From Rhizobiaceae bacterium (GTDB taxonomy: Bacteria; Pseudomonadota; Alphaproteobacteria; Rhizobiales; Rhizobiaceae): a DNA stretch of 64,000 nucleotides. Positions 47,705 through 54,843 of this stretch are shown piece after piece. The DNA is taken from positions 372,001 to 436,000 of the forward strand of contig JAEPMJ010000002.1 in the NCBI GenBank assembly GCA_017644005.1, in the 5' to 3' direction. Under the pieces are notes generated by a model. That model did no database searches. It saw only the letters and a list, made by a program, of their open reading frames with translations, and was not told the DNA's origin. Position numbers and translations under genes: made by a program. Positions within the stretch are counted from its first letter, which is position 1; the number at the start of each line of letters is the position of its first letter.

Positions 47705-48043
47705 ATGCCTGTCCTTGCAAACACCTATCTGACGTTCGCTGCAGCGGCGGTTGCCGAGATTGCAGGATGTTTCGCGTTCTGGGCATGGCTGCGCGGAGGC
47801 CAATCCGTGTGGTGGGTACTGCCAGGCATCGTATCGCTTGTGGTCTTCGCCTGGTTGCTCACACTGGCGCCCGCGGGCTATGCCGGTCGCAGCTATGCGG
47901 CCTATGGCGGCATCTACATCGCCGCGTCACTGGTCTGGTTATGGATGGCTGAGGGTCAGCGACCCGATTCGTGGGATTTGGCCGGCGGTGCTCTGGCGAT
48001 TGTCGCAGCAGGCATCATCATCCTGGCTCCGCGCAGCGCATAG
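47705..48043 (+). CDS. YnfA-family (UPF0060) small membrane protein
   Basis: This 112-residue protein has four membrane segments. The UPF0060 features are clear: [34 protein letters not shown] (about 8-41) with the intramembrane Glu and the AEIAGCF motif, then [42 protein letters not shown]. It is structurally like small multidrug resistance efflux dimers. An export role is inferred. It converges on the histidine kinase gene, 6 bp away. A small hairpin (GGCCGGT..) lies between it and csaA. Confidence 0.93.
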   Translation: MPVLANTYLTFAAAAVAEIAGCFAFWAWLRGGQSVWWVLPGIVSLVVFAWLLTLAPAGYAGRSYAAYGGIYIAASLVWLWMAEGQRPDSWDLAGGALAIVAAGIIILAPRSA

Positions 48044-48049
48044 TCGGGC

Positions 48050-49450
48050 TCAGGCAGGAACGCTGACCACGACCCTGGCGCCGCCCAATGGGCTGTCCTC
48101 AAATGTGATATCGCCGCCATGGCTGCGGGCGATGTCGCGGGCGATGGCAAGCCCGAGACCCGTGCCGCTGGCGTCCTGATTGCGCGCCTCGTCAAGCCGC
48201 ACGAACGGCCTGAAGACCTCCTCGCGTTTTTCGAGCGGAATGCCGGGGCCATCATCATCCACCGAAACAATGAGTCGGCCATCACCATGAACAGCCGAAA
48301 TCGAAACCTGTTTGCCATGACGAAACGCGTTTGAAATCAGGTTTGCAAGCAGGCGACGAAACGCACCGGGCCTGACGTGAACCTCTGGCGGACCTTTCAG
48401 CTTGGTCTTGAGTTTCCTTTTGTGCAATTCGGCATCTTCACGCGTCTTTTCGAAGAATTCCGCCAGATCGAAGACGCCCGTATCCTCCTCCGCCTCTCCG
48501 CGGGCGAAGGCCAGATAGCCTTCGAGCATCGACTGCATGTCGTCGACATCCTGATTGAGCGGACCTGTGTCAATCTTGCCGCTCAGCAAGGCCAGTTGCA
48601 GCCGAAACCGCGTCAGCACGGTCCTCAGATCGTGGCTGATACCGGTGAGCATCGTGGTTCGCTGCTCGATCTGGCGCTCGATGCGCTGCCGCATCTGAAC
48701 AAACGCATTGCCTGCCATCCGTACTTCCTCGGCCCCGCGCGGCTCGAAGTTCTCCGGCATCGGGCGGCCTTTGCCAAAGCTCTCTGCGGCTTCGGCAAGG
48801 TGCAGGATCGGCCTGATCTGGTTGCGTAGAAAGGCAATCGCGATTGCCAGCAGGACAAGCGACGTACCGACCATCCACAGCAGGAAGATGTGGGTGTTGG
48901 ATGCATAGGCCTGGCTGCGGCGTGCAAACACGCGCAGCACCTTGCCATCCAGTTGAACGCGGATTTCTACGATGTTCGAGTTGCCCACCGTGTCGATCCA
49001 GAAAGGCCGGTCGATCTGCTTGACGATCTCCGAACTCAGCGCATGGTCGAGAATCGAAAAGAACGGTTTCGGGCTCGGCGCAGGCAGCGGATCAGACGGC
49101 AGCACGTCGATGTTGAGCTCAAGCCGCTCCTGCGCAATCCGCACGATCTCGCCATATCCGTCGTCATCGGGATACGTTTCGATCAGATCGATTATTGCAG
49201 CGATGTCGCGTGTCACGGCAGCGGACAGGCGAAACGTGACCGTTTGCCAATGACGTTCCATGAAAACGAACGCGATCACCGATTGCAGCAGGAGCATCGG
49301 TGCGATCACGATGATGAGCGACCGTGCATAAAGTCGCTTCGGCAGGTAAGGCACCAATGGGCTGATCAGCCGCAGCCATGCAGGAACCCTGCGCTTGGCA
49401 GGTGCCTTCGCTGTTTCCTCATCCTCGGCATGGGTTTCGGTGAACGCCAT
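48050..49450 (-). CDS. Membrane sensor histidine kinase, EnvZ-like
   Basis: This 466-residue kinase has two transmembrane helices (about 44-66 and 187-210) flanking a periplasmic domain of about 120 residues, then a HAMP linker (about 208-262), a DHp helix with the phospho-accepting His near residue 271 (GISHDLRTVLTRFRLQLALL), and a HATPase domain with N box LLANLISNAFRHG, G1 VDDDGPGIP and G2 GTGLGLAI. The very short sensor-to-HAMP layout resembles EnvZ. It is 60 bp downstream of an OmpR-type regulator and is its probable partner. The stimulus is unknown. Confidence 0.95.
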   Translation of the reverse strand: MAFTETHAEDEETAKAPAKRRVPAWLRLISPLVPYLPKRLYARSLIIVIAPMLLLQSVIAFVFMERHWQTVTFRLSAAVTRDIAAIIDLIETYPDDDGYGEIVRIAQERLELNIDVLPSDPLPAPSPKPFFSILDHALSSEIVKQIDRPFWIDTVGNSNIVEIRVQLDGKVLRVFARRSQAYASNTHIFLLWMVGTSLVLLAIAIAFLRNQIRPILHLAEAAESFGKGRPMPENFEPRGAEEVRMAGNAFVQMRQRIERQIEQRTTMLTGISHDLRTVLTRFRLQLALLSGKIDTGPLNQDVDDMQSMLEGYLAFARGEAEEDTGVFDLAEFFEKTREDAELHKRKLKTKLKGPPEVHVRPGAFRRLLANLISNAFRHGKQVSISAVHGDGRLIVSVDDDGPGIPLEKREEVFRPFVRLDEARNQDASGTGLGLAIARDIARSHGGDITFEDSPLGGARVVVSVPA

Positions 49451-49510
49451 GAGCCCTTTCCGGCGGCTGATTGCGAGCCGCCCCGAACAGAAAGCCCGTC
49501 TGTGCCAAGC

Positions 49511-50215
49511 CTATTCTACGCTCAGCTTGTAGCCAACACCGCGTACCGTTTGCAGCCAGAGTGGATTTGACGGGTCACGCTCGATCTTGCGGCGCAGCCT
49601 GTTGATCTGAACGTCGATGGTGCGCTCACCAACGCCCGCCTCGCCGCCAACAAGTTCGTGACGCGGAATCGTCTCGCCGGCCCGCTCGCAGAAGATTGTG
49701 AGAATCTCCTGCTCACGCTCCGTCAGCTTCAGCACCTCGCCACCAAGCTTCAGTTCGCGCTTTGAAAGCTGGAATGCATAGGGCCCGAACACCACCTGTT
49801 CGACCTTCGGCGTGGCTGGCGGCGCCCCGCGCCGCAGGATATTGTTGATCCGCAGCAAAAGCTCGCGCGGGTCGAACGGTTTCGGAAGATAGTCGTCGGC
49901 GCCGGCGGCCAGACCGGAGACCCGGCTTTCGATCTCGGAAAGCGCCGTGAGCATGAGGATCGGCACCTCTTTCTGCTCGCGTAGCGATTGTGTGAGTTCG
50001 ACTCCGCTTTCGCCCGGCATCATCACGTCGAGAACGATCAGGTCGAAATCGAGACCCTCCAGCCGACGGCGTGCCTCTTTGGCGTTCGCGGCCGTGCTGA
50101 CACGATAGCCTTGCTCGGCCAGATACTGCTTCAGCAGGTCGCGGATACGCGTGTCATCGTCGACCACGAGAATATGCGGCGCGTCGTCGTCCGGAATAGC
50201 GTTTCCAGCTGCCAT
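49511..50215 (-). CDS. petR: OmpR-family response regulator, PetR-like
   Basis: This 234-residue two-component regulator has a receiver domain (14-128) with acidic pair VDDD, phospho-acceptor Asp in DLIVLDVMMPG (near 61) and Lys in LPKPFDPREL, then an OmpR/PhoB winged helix (145-232; LTEREQEILTIFCERAGETIPRHELV, GERTIDVQINRLRRKIE). It follows a MarR gene by 13 bp; that MarR-regulator pair matches petP-petR of Rhodobacter capsulatus, a locus next to the cytochrome bc1 operon and needed for growth there. The petR name rests on gene order and similarity from memory. The kinase gene 60 bp downstream is a natural partner. Confidence 0.9.
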   Translation of the reverse strand: MAAGNAIPDDDAPHILVVDDDTRIRDLLKQYLAEQGYRVSTAANAKEARRRLEGLDFDLIVLDVMMPGESGVELTQSLREQKEVPILMLTALSEIESRVSGLAAGADDYLPKPFDPRELLLRINNILRRGAPPATPKVEQVVFGPYAFQLSKRELKLGGEVLKLTEREQEILTIFCERAGETIPRHELVGGEAGVGERTIDVQINRLRRKIERDPSNPLWLQTVRGVGYKLSVE

Positions 50216-50228
50216 CCGCGTACCCTCT

Positions 50229-50747
50229 CTAGCTCCCGGCCTCCGGCGGATTGCCGATCTGCCTGCGCAGTTCGGGATTGACCATCGCCCTGAGAAACCT
50301 CTCCACTGCAGCGCGGTCGCCCGCCCCGCCATTTGCCAATGCGTCACGGATGCGGCGGGACTGTGGCCGCGCAAGCGCGAGCGACAGCTCTTTCCCCTTC
50401 TCCGTCGCGTGGAGTTGCCGCTGCCGGCGATCGGTCGGGCCTGTCACCTGGACGATATACCCGGTATCGATCAGCTGTTTCAGTACCCGGGCCAGGCTCT
50501 GCTTGGTGATCTTCAGAACGTCGAGCAGTTCCGCCACCGTCAGGCCGGGACGCCTATTTACGAAGTGAAGCACACGATGGTGCGCTCGCCCGAACCCAAT
50601 CGGGCCAAGAATTGCATCCGGGTCGGAAGTGAAATCACGATAGGCGAAAAAGAGCAGCTCGATCAGTGTGAAATCGATATCGGCGACCCTTTGATCATCC
50701 GGCGCATCAATCAAGTGTCCCGTCTCCCGGTTCTGCCGTTCACTCAT
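50229..50747 (-). CDS. petP: MarR-family transcriptional regulator, PetP-like
   Basis: This 172-residue winged-helix protein has the MarR core at about 55-140 (HHRVLHFVNRRPGLTVAELLDVLKITKQSLARVLKQLIDTGYI, then the wing TGPTDRRQRQLHATEKG). N-terminal DFTLIELLFFAYRDFTSDPDAIL forms dimer helices. It heads a MarR / response regulator / kinase operon like petP-petR. A 21-bp palindrome 24-44 bp upstream of its ATG is a likely operator for it. It is divergent from ilvE. Confidence 0.9.
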   Translation of the reverse strand: MSERQNRETGHLIDAPDDQRVADIDFTLIELLFFAYRDFTSDPDAILGPIGFGRAHHRVLHFVNRRPGLTVAELLDVLKITKQSLARVLKQLIDTGYIVQVTGPTDRRQRQLHATEKGKELSLALARPQSRRIRDALANGGAGDRAAVERFLRAMVNPELRRQIGNPPEAGS

Positions 50748-50770
50748 CTCAGGGTCCTTGATGGCGAAAA

Positions 50771-50791
50771 TATGTCAGCCTTATTGACATA
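50771..50791. promoter_or_regulatory. MarR-type operator overlapping a promoter
   Basis: TATGTCA (50771-50777) and TGACATA (50785-50791) are perfect 7-bp arms around 7 bp. The right arm overlaps TTGACA (50784-50789), which with TAATTT (50807-50812, 17-nt spacer) forms a plus-strand promoter towards ilvE. Binding here could control both the MarR operon and ilvE. Confidence 0.6.
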
Positions 50792-50830
50792 AATTTTGGT
50801 CAGTGGTAATTTTTGCCAATCTTTTGGAGG

Positions 50831-50903
50831 ATATGCGAACGAATATGCATGGGTGATGGGTTGGTATTGGAACATCTATCATTCGTGCCGCCTATTCGCA
50901 TAT
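50831..50903. repeat. Inverted repeat upstream of ilvE
   Basis: ATATGCGAA (50831-50839) and TTCGCATAT (50895-50903) are perfect 9-bp arms 55 bp apart. A second ATATGC (50844-50849) lies between them. If real this may be a set of spaced regulator sites in the ilvE leader or promoter region; no known motif matches. Confidence 0.4.
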
Positions 50904-50988
50904 GCCGACAGATAGCAGGAAGGCCTGATAGGCCGGAACCGTTCAATTTTCAAACGACAAGCGGGCCGAAAGCTCGCGGGAGAACCAA

Positions 50989-51882
50989 ATGGCTACAGTT
51001 CCTTTTGACCAGCTCGAAGGCCACATATGGTTGAACGGAGCGTTTGTTCCGTGGGCCGACGCGAAGGTGCACGTGCTGTCGCACGGACTTCACTACGCCA
51101 GCGCGGTGTTTGAGGGCGAGCGCGCGTATGGCGGCGAAATCTTCAAACTGACCGAGCATACGGAGCGCCTGCACGAATCTGCACGCATCCTCGGTTTCGA
51201 GATTCCATGGTCAGTTGCCGAAATCGACGATGCATGCCGCAAGCTTTTGAAAATGCAGGGGTTTCGGGATGCCTACGTGCGCCCCATTGCCTGGCGCGGC
51301 AGCGAGCAGATGGGTGTTTCGGCGCAAAACAACAAGATCAATGCGGCAATCGCGATCTGGCAGTGGCCGAGCTATTTCGACCCGGCCGAGAAGCTGAAAG
51401 GCATTCGGCTTGATATGGCGCAATACCGGCGACCGGATCCGCGCACGGCCCCCTCCAAGTCGAAAGCCGCAGGTCTCTACATGATCTGCACGCTTTCCAA
51501 ACACGCTGCGGAGGCCAAGGGTTATGCCGATGCGCTGATGCTCGACTGGCGTGGCCGCGTGGCCGAAGCTACCGGTGCCAACATATTCTTCGTCCAGGAT
51601 GGTGTGATCCACACTCCCGATCCGGATTGTTTCCTGGACGGCATCACACGCCGCACGGTCATCGATCTGGCCAAGCGCCGCGGCTACGAAGTCGTCGAGC
51701 GAGAAATCATGCCCGAGGAAATGGAAGGTTTCGAACAGTGCTTCCTGACAGGTACGGCAGCCGAGGTAACACCGGTATCGGAGATTGGCCCCTACCGGTT
51801 TACGGTCGGCGAAATCGCCCAGAACCTCATGAACGACTATACGGCCGAGGTGACCCCGAGCCACGCGCTGGCAGCTGAATAG
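50989..51882 (+). CDS. ilvE: Branched-chain amino acid aminotransferase
   Basis: This class IV PLP-dependent transaminase performs the last step of valine, leucine and isoleucine synthesis. The 297-residue chain starts FDQLEGHIWLNGAFVPWADAKVHVLSHGLHYASAVFEGERAY, with substrate-site HYASAVFEG. The PLP lysine is in APSKSKAAGLYMICTLSK (about 153-170), and the phosphate-binding region is EVTPVSEIG near the C-terminus (about 256-264). It has its own promoter and a strong terminator. The divergent MarR-regulator-kinase set shares its upstream region. Confidence 0.96.
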   Translation: MATVPFDQLEGHIWLNGAFVPWADAKVHVLSHGLHYASAVFEGERAYGGEIFKLTEHTERLHESARILGFEIPWSVAEIDDACRKLLKMQGFRDAYVRPIAWRGSEQMGVSAQNNKINAAIAIWQWPSYFDPAEKLKGIRLDMAQYRRPDPRTAPSKSKAAGLYMICTLSKHAAEAKGYADALMLDWRGRVAEATGANIFFVQDGVIHTPDPDCFLDGITRRTVIDLAKRRGYEVVEREIMPEEMEGFEQCFLTGTAAEVTPVSEIGPYRFTVGEIAQNLMNDYTAEVTPSHALAAE

Positions 51883-51904
51883 ACTGCAGCTGACGATCTG
51901 ATCG

Positions 51905-51933
51905 AAGGCCGGGCGCCCCGCGCCCGGCCTTTC
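51905..51933 (+). terminator. ilvE terminator
   Basis: AAGGCCGGGCG (51905-51915) pairs perfectly with CGCCCGGCCTT (51921-51931) around a 5-nt loop, with TTT at the end. It lies 22 bp past the ilvE stop. Confidence 0.8.
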
Positions 51934-52021
51934 CACATGCCGTTTCTCTCTTTGACATTGGCAGTGAACCCGGTTTGATGTCCAAGCGGCCAGCACGGGT
52001 CGCTAATGAGGAGGTAAAACG

Positions 52022-52306
52022 ATGGAATCACTGGTTCCGATCATCGTACAGATCGTCGGCGGCATCATAGGTGGCCAGGCCGTCGGCGCTGCGGTCAAGC
52101 AAGCGGCAATGGCTCAGTTGCCGAAGATCATCAGCGGCGCGGTCGGCGGCGTAGCCGGCGGACAGATTCTCGGCACCTTGCTCGGCGATCCGGCAACAGC
52201 AGGTGCCATGGGCGGACTGCTGGGCGATGCTGCCGGCGGATTGGGCGGCGGCGCCATTCTCACCGGCGTAGTCGGTGCAATCATGGGCGCAATGAACAAG
52301 CGCTGA
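52022..52306 (+). CDS. Glycine-zipper-like small membrane protein
   Basis: This 94-residue very hydrophobic protein is rich in Gly and Ala (IVQIVGGIIGGQAVGAAVKQ, GGVAGGQILGTLLG, GGLLGDAAGGLGGGAILTGVVGAIMG). The spacing of glycines resembles glycine-zipper membrane proteins such as those of the 17-kDa antigen type, but there is no signal peptide or lipobox. GAGGAGG is an excellent ribosome-binding site. The function is unknown. A hairpin follows before the next gene. Confidence 0.8.
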   Translation: MESLVPIIVQIVGGIIGGQAVGAAVKQAAMAQLPKIISGAVGGVAGGQILGTLLGDPATAGAMGGLLGDAAGGLGGGAILTGVVGAIMGAMNKR

Positions 52307-52323
52307 GCCGTTCAGACATTATT

Positions 52324-52350
52324 GCGGCGGCCTCGTCTGCGGGCCGCCGC
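52324..52350 (+). terminator. Hairpin after the glycine-rich gene
   Basis: GCGGCGGCC (52324-52332) and GGCCGCCGC (52342-52350) form a perfect 9-bp stem with a 9-nt loop. No T-run follows, so termination may be partial; the hydrolase gene begins 23 bp on. Confidence 0.5.
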
Positions 52351-52373
52351 TAGCATTAAACAAGGAAATACTC

Positions 52374-53015
52374 ATGGGGCAGCTGCGCGCCGGAATTGTG
52401 CCGGTCACGCCGTTTCAACAGAATTGTACGGTTCTGTTTGACGAGACAACAAAGGAAGGCGTGGTCGTGGATCCGGGCGGCGATGTCGAAGTGATCCTGC
52501 AGACGCTTTCCGAAAACGGCATTTCCATCAAGGAAATATGGCTCACCCACGGTCACCTCGACCACGCAGGCGGCGCCATGGAACTCAAGGACGCGCTTGA
52601 TGTCCAGATCGTCGGGCCCCATGAAGCGGACAGGCAGATGCTTGCCAGCATCGAACGCCAGTCGGAGCAATTCGGTCTGCCGGGCGCAATGAAAAACTGC
52701 ACACCGGACAGGTTTCTGACCGAGGGAGAAAAGGTCTCCTTCGGGGAGCACGAGTTTGAGGTACTGCACTGCCCTGGCCACGCGCCGGGGCATGTCGTCT
52801 TCTACAACCGGGCGGCAAAATTCGCCCATGTGGGCGATGTTCTGTTCAACGGTTCGATCGGCCGCACCGACCTGCCGGGCGGCGACCACGACACGCTGAT
52901 CAGATCGATCAGGGAAAAGTTGCTGCCCCTCGGCGACGATATCGGTTTCATCTGCGGGCATGGGCCGGGCAGCCGCATCGGCGACGAACGTCGCAACAAT
53001 CCGTTTCTGGTCTGA
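52374..53015 (+). CDS. Metallo-beta-lactamase-fold hydrolase (YcbL / glyoxalase II-like)
   Basis: This 213-residue single-domain MBL protein carries the metal motif THGHLDHAGG (about 58-67), HCPGHAPGHVVFY (about 132-144) and the bridging Asp in VGDVLFNGSIGRTDLPGG (about 153-170), ending with CGHGPGSRIGDER. This set is typical of the YcbL group, glyoxalase II-like thioesterases lacking the C-terminal helical domain of true GloB. S-lactoylglutathione or another thioester is the likely substrate. Its stop codon is part of the T-run of the convergent neighbour's terminator. Confidence 0.93.
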   Translation: MGQLRAGIVPVTPFQQNCTVLFDETTKEGVVVDPGGDVEVILQTLSENGISIKEIWLTHGHLDHAGGAMELKDALDVQIVGPHEADRQMLASIERQSEQFGLPGAMKNCTPDRFLTEGEKVSFGEHEFEVLHCPGHAPGHVVFYNRAAKFAHVGDVLFNGSIGRTDLPGGDHDTLIRSIREKLLPLGDDIGFICGHGPGSRIGDERRNNPFLV

Positions 53016-53042
53016 AAAAAGCGCCGCCATTGCTGGCGGCGC
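53013..53042 (-). terminator. Terminator after the BA14K-family gene
   Basis: On the minus strand GCGCCGCC and GGCGGCGC (53042-53035 / 53028-53021) form a perfect 8-bp stem with a 6-nt loop followed by six T. The T-run overlaps the stop region of the convergent hydrolase gene. Confidence 0.85.
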
Positions 53043-53080
53043 CAATGGAGGGGCAGGGAACCCCGGCGAACAGGCCGACC

Positions 53081-53524
53081 CTACTCGGCGACGCAGAAGC
53101 GCTTTTCGCCCGAATAGGTGGTGAACGTCCCGGTGTCTGCGCGGAAACTGCGATAGCGGGCGCGGCAATACTCGTACCAGCCGGGGCTCCACGGCTCGAG
53201 CGACCTGGAATACGCAGCCTCATAGCCGTAACTGCGCGGTGGCGGCGGAAAGAAGTCGCGTTCCGGCGACGGCCGCGGGCGACGATACGGGTTCCGCGCG
53301 GCGGCTTGGTTGCGCGCATTGGACTGCTCGCTGAGTACACCGACAACGATTGCGCCAACCGCCAGGCCGATGATGCCGGCGCCGATTGCCCGGCCGACGC
53401 TGTCATCATGCCGCTCCACGCGATGTCGACGGTGCCTGTCGCCGGCCTCGGCAATCGGCATCGTCGACAGCACGACGGCAGCGGTTGAAACCGAAAGAAC
53501 CAAAGTTCGCGCGAATCTCTTCAT
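53081..53524 (-). CDS. BA14K-family exported protein
   Basis: This 147-residue protein has a signal peptide (residues 1-26, cleavage near AEAGD) and a His/Arg-rich start. A hydrophobic segment follows (SVGRAIGAGIIGLAVGAIVVGVLS). The C-terminal BA14K domain reads SPGWYEYCRARYRSFRADTGTFTTYSGEKRFC, with two cysteines and the aromatic pattern of the Brucella 14-kDa immunoreactive lectin-like protein. AAGGAG is six bases before the ATG at 53524, which is better than the ATG two codons upstream. It is usually envelope-located. Confidence 0.9.
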   Translation of the reverse strand: MKRFARTLVLSVSTAAVVLSTMPIAEAGDRHRRHRVERHDDSVGRAIGAGIIGLAVGAIVVGVLSEQSNARNQAAARNPYRRPRPSPERDFFPPPPRSYGYEAAYSRSLEPWSPGWYEYCRARYRSFRADTGTFTTYSGEKRFCVAE

Positions 53525-53737
53525 TCTCATCTCCTTGATGCCGCGCGCCCGTGTGCGGCAGGTTCGTGAGATGATTGGTACGAATACGCGCATGAACCGG
53601 GGCTGAACGGCCGCACCGTGTCATTCGTGACGCCGGCAGCCAAGCTGGATCGGGTCAACCAAGGATTGTCAGGACAAAAACGGGCTGCGCGGCGCAATGG
53701 CCGCGTGGTCATTTCGGCCTCAGCCGATGCAGGTGGA

Positions 53738-53762
53738 CGGGGGCGGTTTGGTGTCGCCCCCG
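53738..53762 (-). terminator. Hairpin after the second cold-shock gene
   Basis: CGGGGGCG and CGCCCCCG (53755-53762 / 53738-53745) form a perfect 8-bp stem with a 9-nt loop, about 40 bp past the csp stop at 53804. No T-run follows. The rest of the 280-bp gap before the BA14K-family gene shows nothing else. Confidence 0.5.
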
Positions 53763-53803
53763 CGCATGCTCGATGGGTCGCCGGGGAATACCCGGCTGGC
53801 TAT

Positions 53804-54016
53804 TCAGCCTACCGACAGATTGACGGCCTTGGGGCCTTTTCCGCGCTGATCAGGCTCGGTGTCGAACGAGACTTTCTGCCCGTCTTCGAGGCCTGGCAGC
53901 CCGGATGCCTGAACGGCCGAGATGTGGACGAAAATGTCCTTCCCGCCTTCATCCGGGGTGATGAAGCCGAACCCCTTGGCATGGTTAAAAAATTTGACGG
54001 TTCCCGACTGGGGCAT
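53804..54016 (-). CDS. cspA: Cold-shock protein (CspA family), downstream copy
   Basis: This 70-residue cold-shock domain is a nucleic-acid chaperone. RNP1 is KGFGFI (about 15-20) and RNP2 is DIFVHISAV (about 28-36). It ends [13 protein letters not shown]. It is 70-80% identical by eye to the upstream csp copy. The ATG at 54016 follows AAGGAGCTT. Its long 5' leader (about 200 nt from the predicted start at 54218) is typical of cold-regulated csp mRNAs. Confidence 0.97.
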   Translation of the reverse strand: MPQSGTVKFFNHAKGFGFITPDEGGKDIFVHISAVQASGLPGLEDGQKVSFDTEPDQRGKGPKAVNLSVG

Positions 54017-54188
54017 TGGGGAAGCTCCTTTTTCTCCCAATTTCATTTGCCCGGCTCGCGCCAGGCAGGTCGAAGTCGTTCACTGCGGGGAGAAGAAAAA
54101 GTCCGGTAGGCGCCGTCGTTCTTTTTATTTCGGTCGCACAAACAGCCCGGCGCGCAGTATCGTCACGCAACCCGGGCGCTAGCCATTG

Positions 54189-54253
54189 TCCAATCTCCGG
54201 GCCCGCAAATGCCCGAACCCGGCGAATGTTCCCCATTTTGTCGGGGTGGGCAA
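54189..54253 (-). promoter_or_regulatory. Downstream csp promoter and conserved 5'-end element
   Basis: TTGCCC (54253-54248), 17 nt, AACATT (54230-54225) on the minus strand give a predicted start near 54218. From there a 30-nt element (54218-54189, starting GTTCGGGCATTT) runs; it matches the element of the other csp gene at 26 of 30 positions. CGGGC and GCCCG inside it can pair. Confidence 0.6.
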
Positions 54254-54294
54254 GCGAAACTTTTGCGAACCGCTCGCCCGGGCCGCGCCTGAAA

Positions 54295-54507
54295 TCAGGC
54301 TGCGGCGAGGTTGACGGCCTTGGGGCCCTTGCCGCGGCGGTCCGGTTCGACATCGAACGAGACCTTCTGGTTTTCCGCCAGGCTATGCATGCCCGACGCT
54401 TCAACCGCCGAGATATGCACGAACACATCCTTGCTGCCGTCGTCCGGGGTGATGAAGCCGAAGCCCTTGCTTGCATTGAAGAATTTGACAGTGCCTGTCT
54501 GAGCCAT
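54295..54507 (-). CDS. cspA: Cold-shock protein (CspA family), upstream copy
   Basis: This 70-residue CSD protein has RNP1 KGFGFI and RNP2 DVFVHISAV, ending [13 protein letters not shown]. With its neighbour it forms a tandem pair, probably by duplication. The ATG at 54507 has ACGGAG upstream. The leader is about 135 nt from the predicted start at 54641. Divergent from it is the DUF2189 gene, whose promoter lies about 40 bp away. Confidence 0.97.
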   Translation of the reverse strand: MAQTGTVKFFNASKGFGFITPDDGSKDVFVHISAVEASGMHSLAENQKVSFDVEPDRRGKGPKAVNLAAA

Positions 54508-54611
54508 TGCGGTTACTCCGTAATTCCCGCGAATGAACGCGTCCGTGCCGCGTGCACGGTTTCGCTGATGTCGAGAGTTCACGATTTCGGGGAAGGGAGC
54601 ACGTTTGGCGA

Positions 54612-54677
54612 TCCAGTCTCCGGGTCAGTAAATGCCCGAACGCGCGGGCCTATGCCACGAAATTGAACGACAAACAA
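54612..54677 (-). promoter_or_regulatory. Upstream csp promoter and conserved 5'-end element
   Basis: TTGTTT (54677-54672), 17 nt, CATAGG (54654-54649) on the minus strand predict a transcript starting near 54641. The 30-nt element (54641-54612) starts at that point, shared with the other csp gene, while sequence between element and start codon differs. Confidence 0.6.
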
Positions 54678-54688
54678 GCTGGATTGAT

Positions 54689-54717
54689 TTCGCAGATTTA
54701 TCGCGGCGCGTTATGAT
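54689..54717 (+). promoter_or_regulatory. Candidate promoter of the DUF2189 gene
   Basis: TTCGCA (54689-54694), 17 nt, TATGAT (54712-54717) gives a predicted start near 54724, leaving a leader of about 120 nt. It is back-to-back with the csp promoter. Confidence 0.5.
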
Positions 54718-54723
54718 CACCAC

Positions 54724-54843
54724 AGCATGATGGCCGTGTCAGCCGCCCGAAATCAGAGCTGATACGGCCCCTACCCAACAAAACCCGCGACCGGTGCGGG
54801 ACATCGCACCTCCTGCATCTGGTCCGGCAGGAGGGATGTGAAC
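54724..54843 (+). promoter_or_regulatory. Structured leader with Shine-Dalgarno-sequestering hairpin
   Basis: Four pairings are visible. H1: GGCCGTGTCAGC (54732-54743) with GCTGATACGGCC (54758-54769), 12 bp with one G-U. H2: CCCGC (54784-54788) with GCGGG (54796-54800). An alternative H2': GGTGCG (54793-54798) with CGCACC (54805-54810), which excludes H2 and takes two bases from H3. H3: CCTCCTGC (54809-54816) with GCAGGAGG (54827-54834), which covers the Shine-Dalgarno sequence AGGAGG. This looks like a translation-controlling RNA (thermometer or riboswitch); no known class is recognised. Confidence 0.6.
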
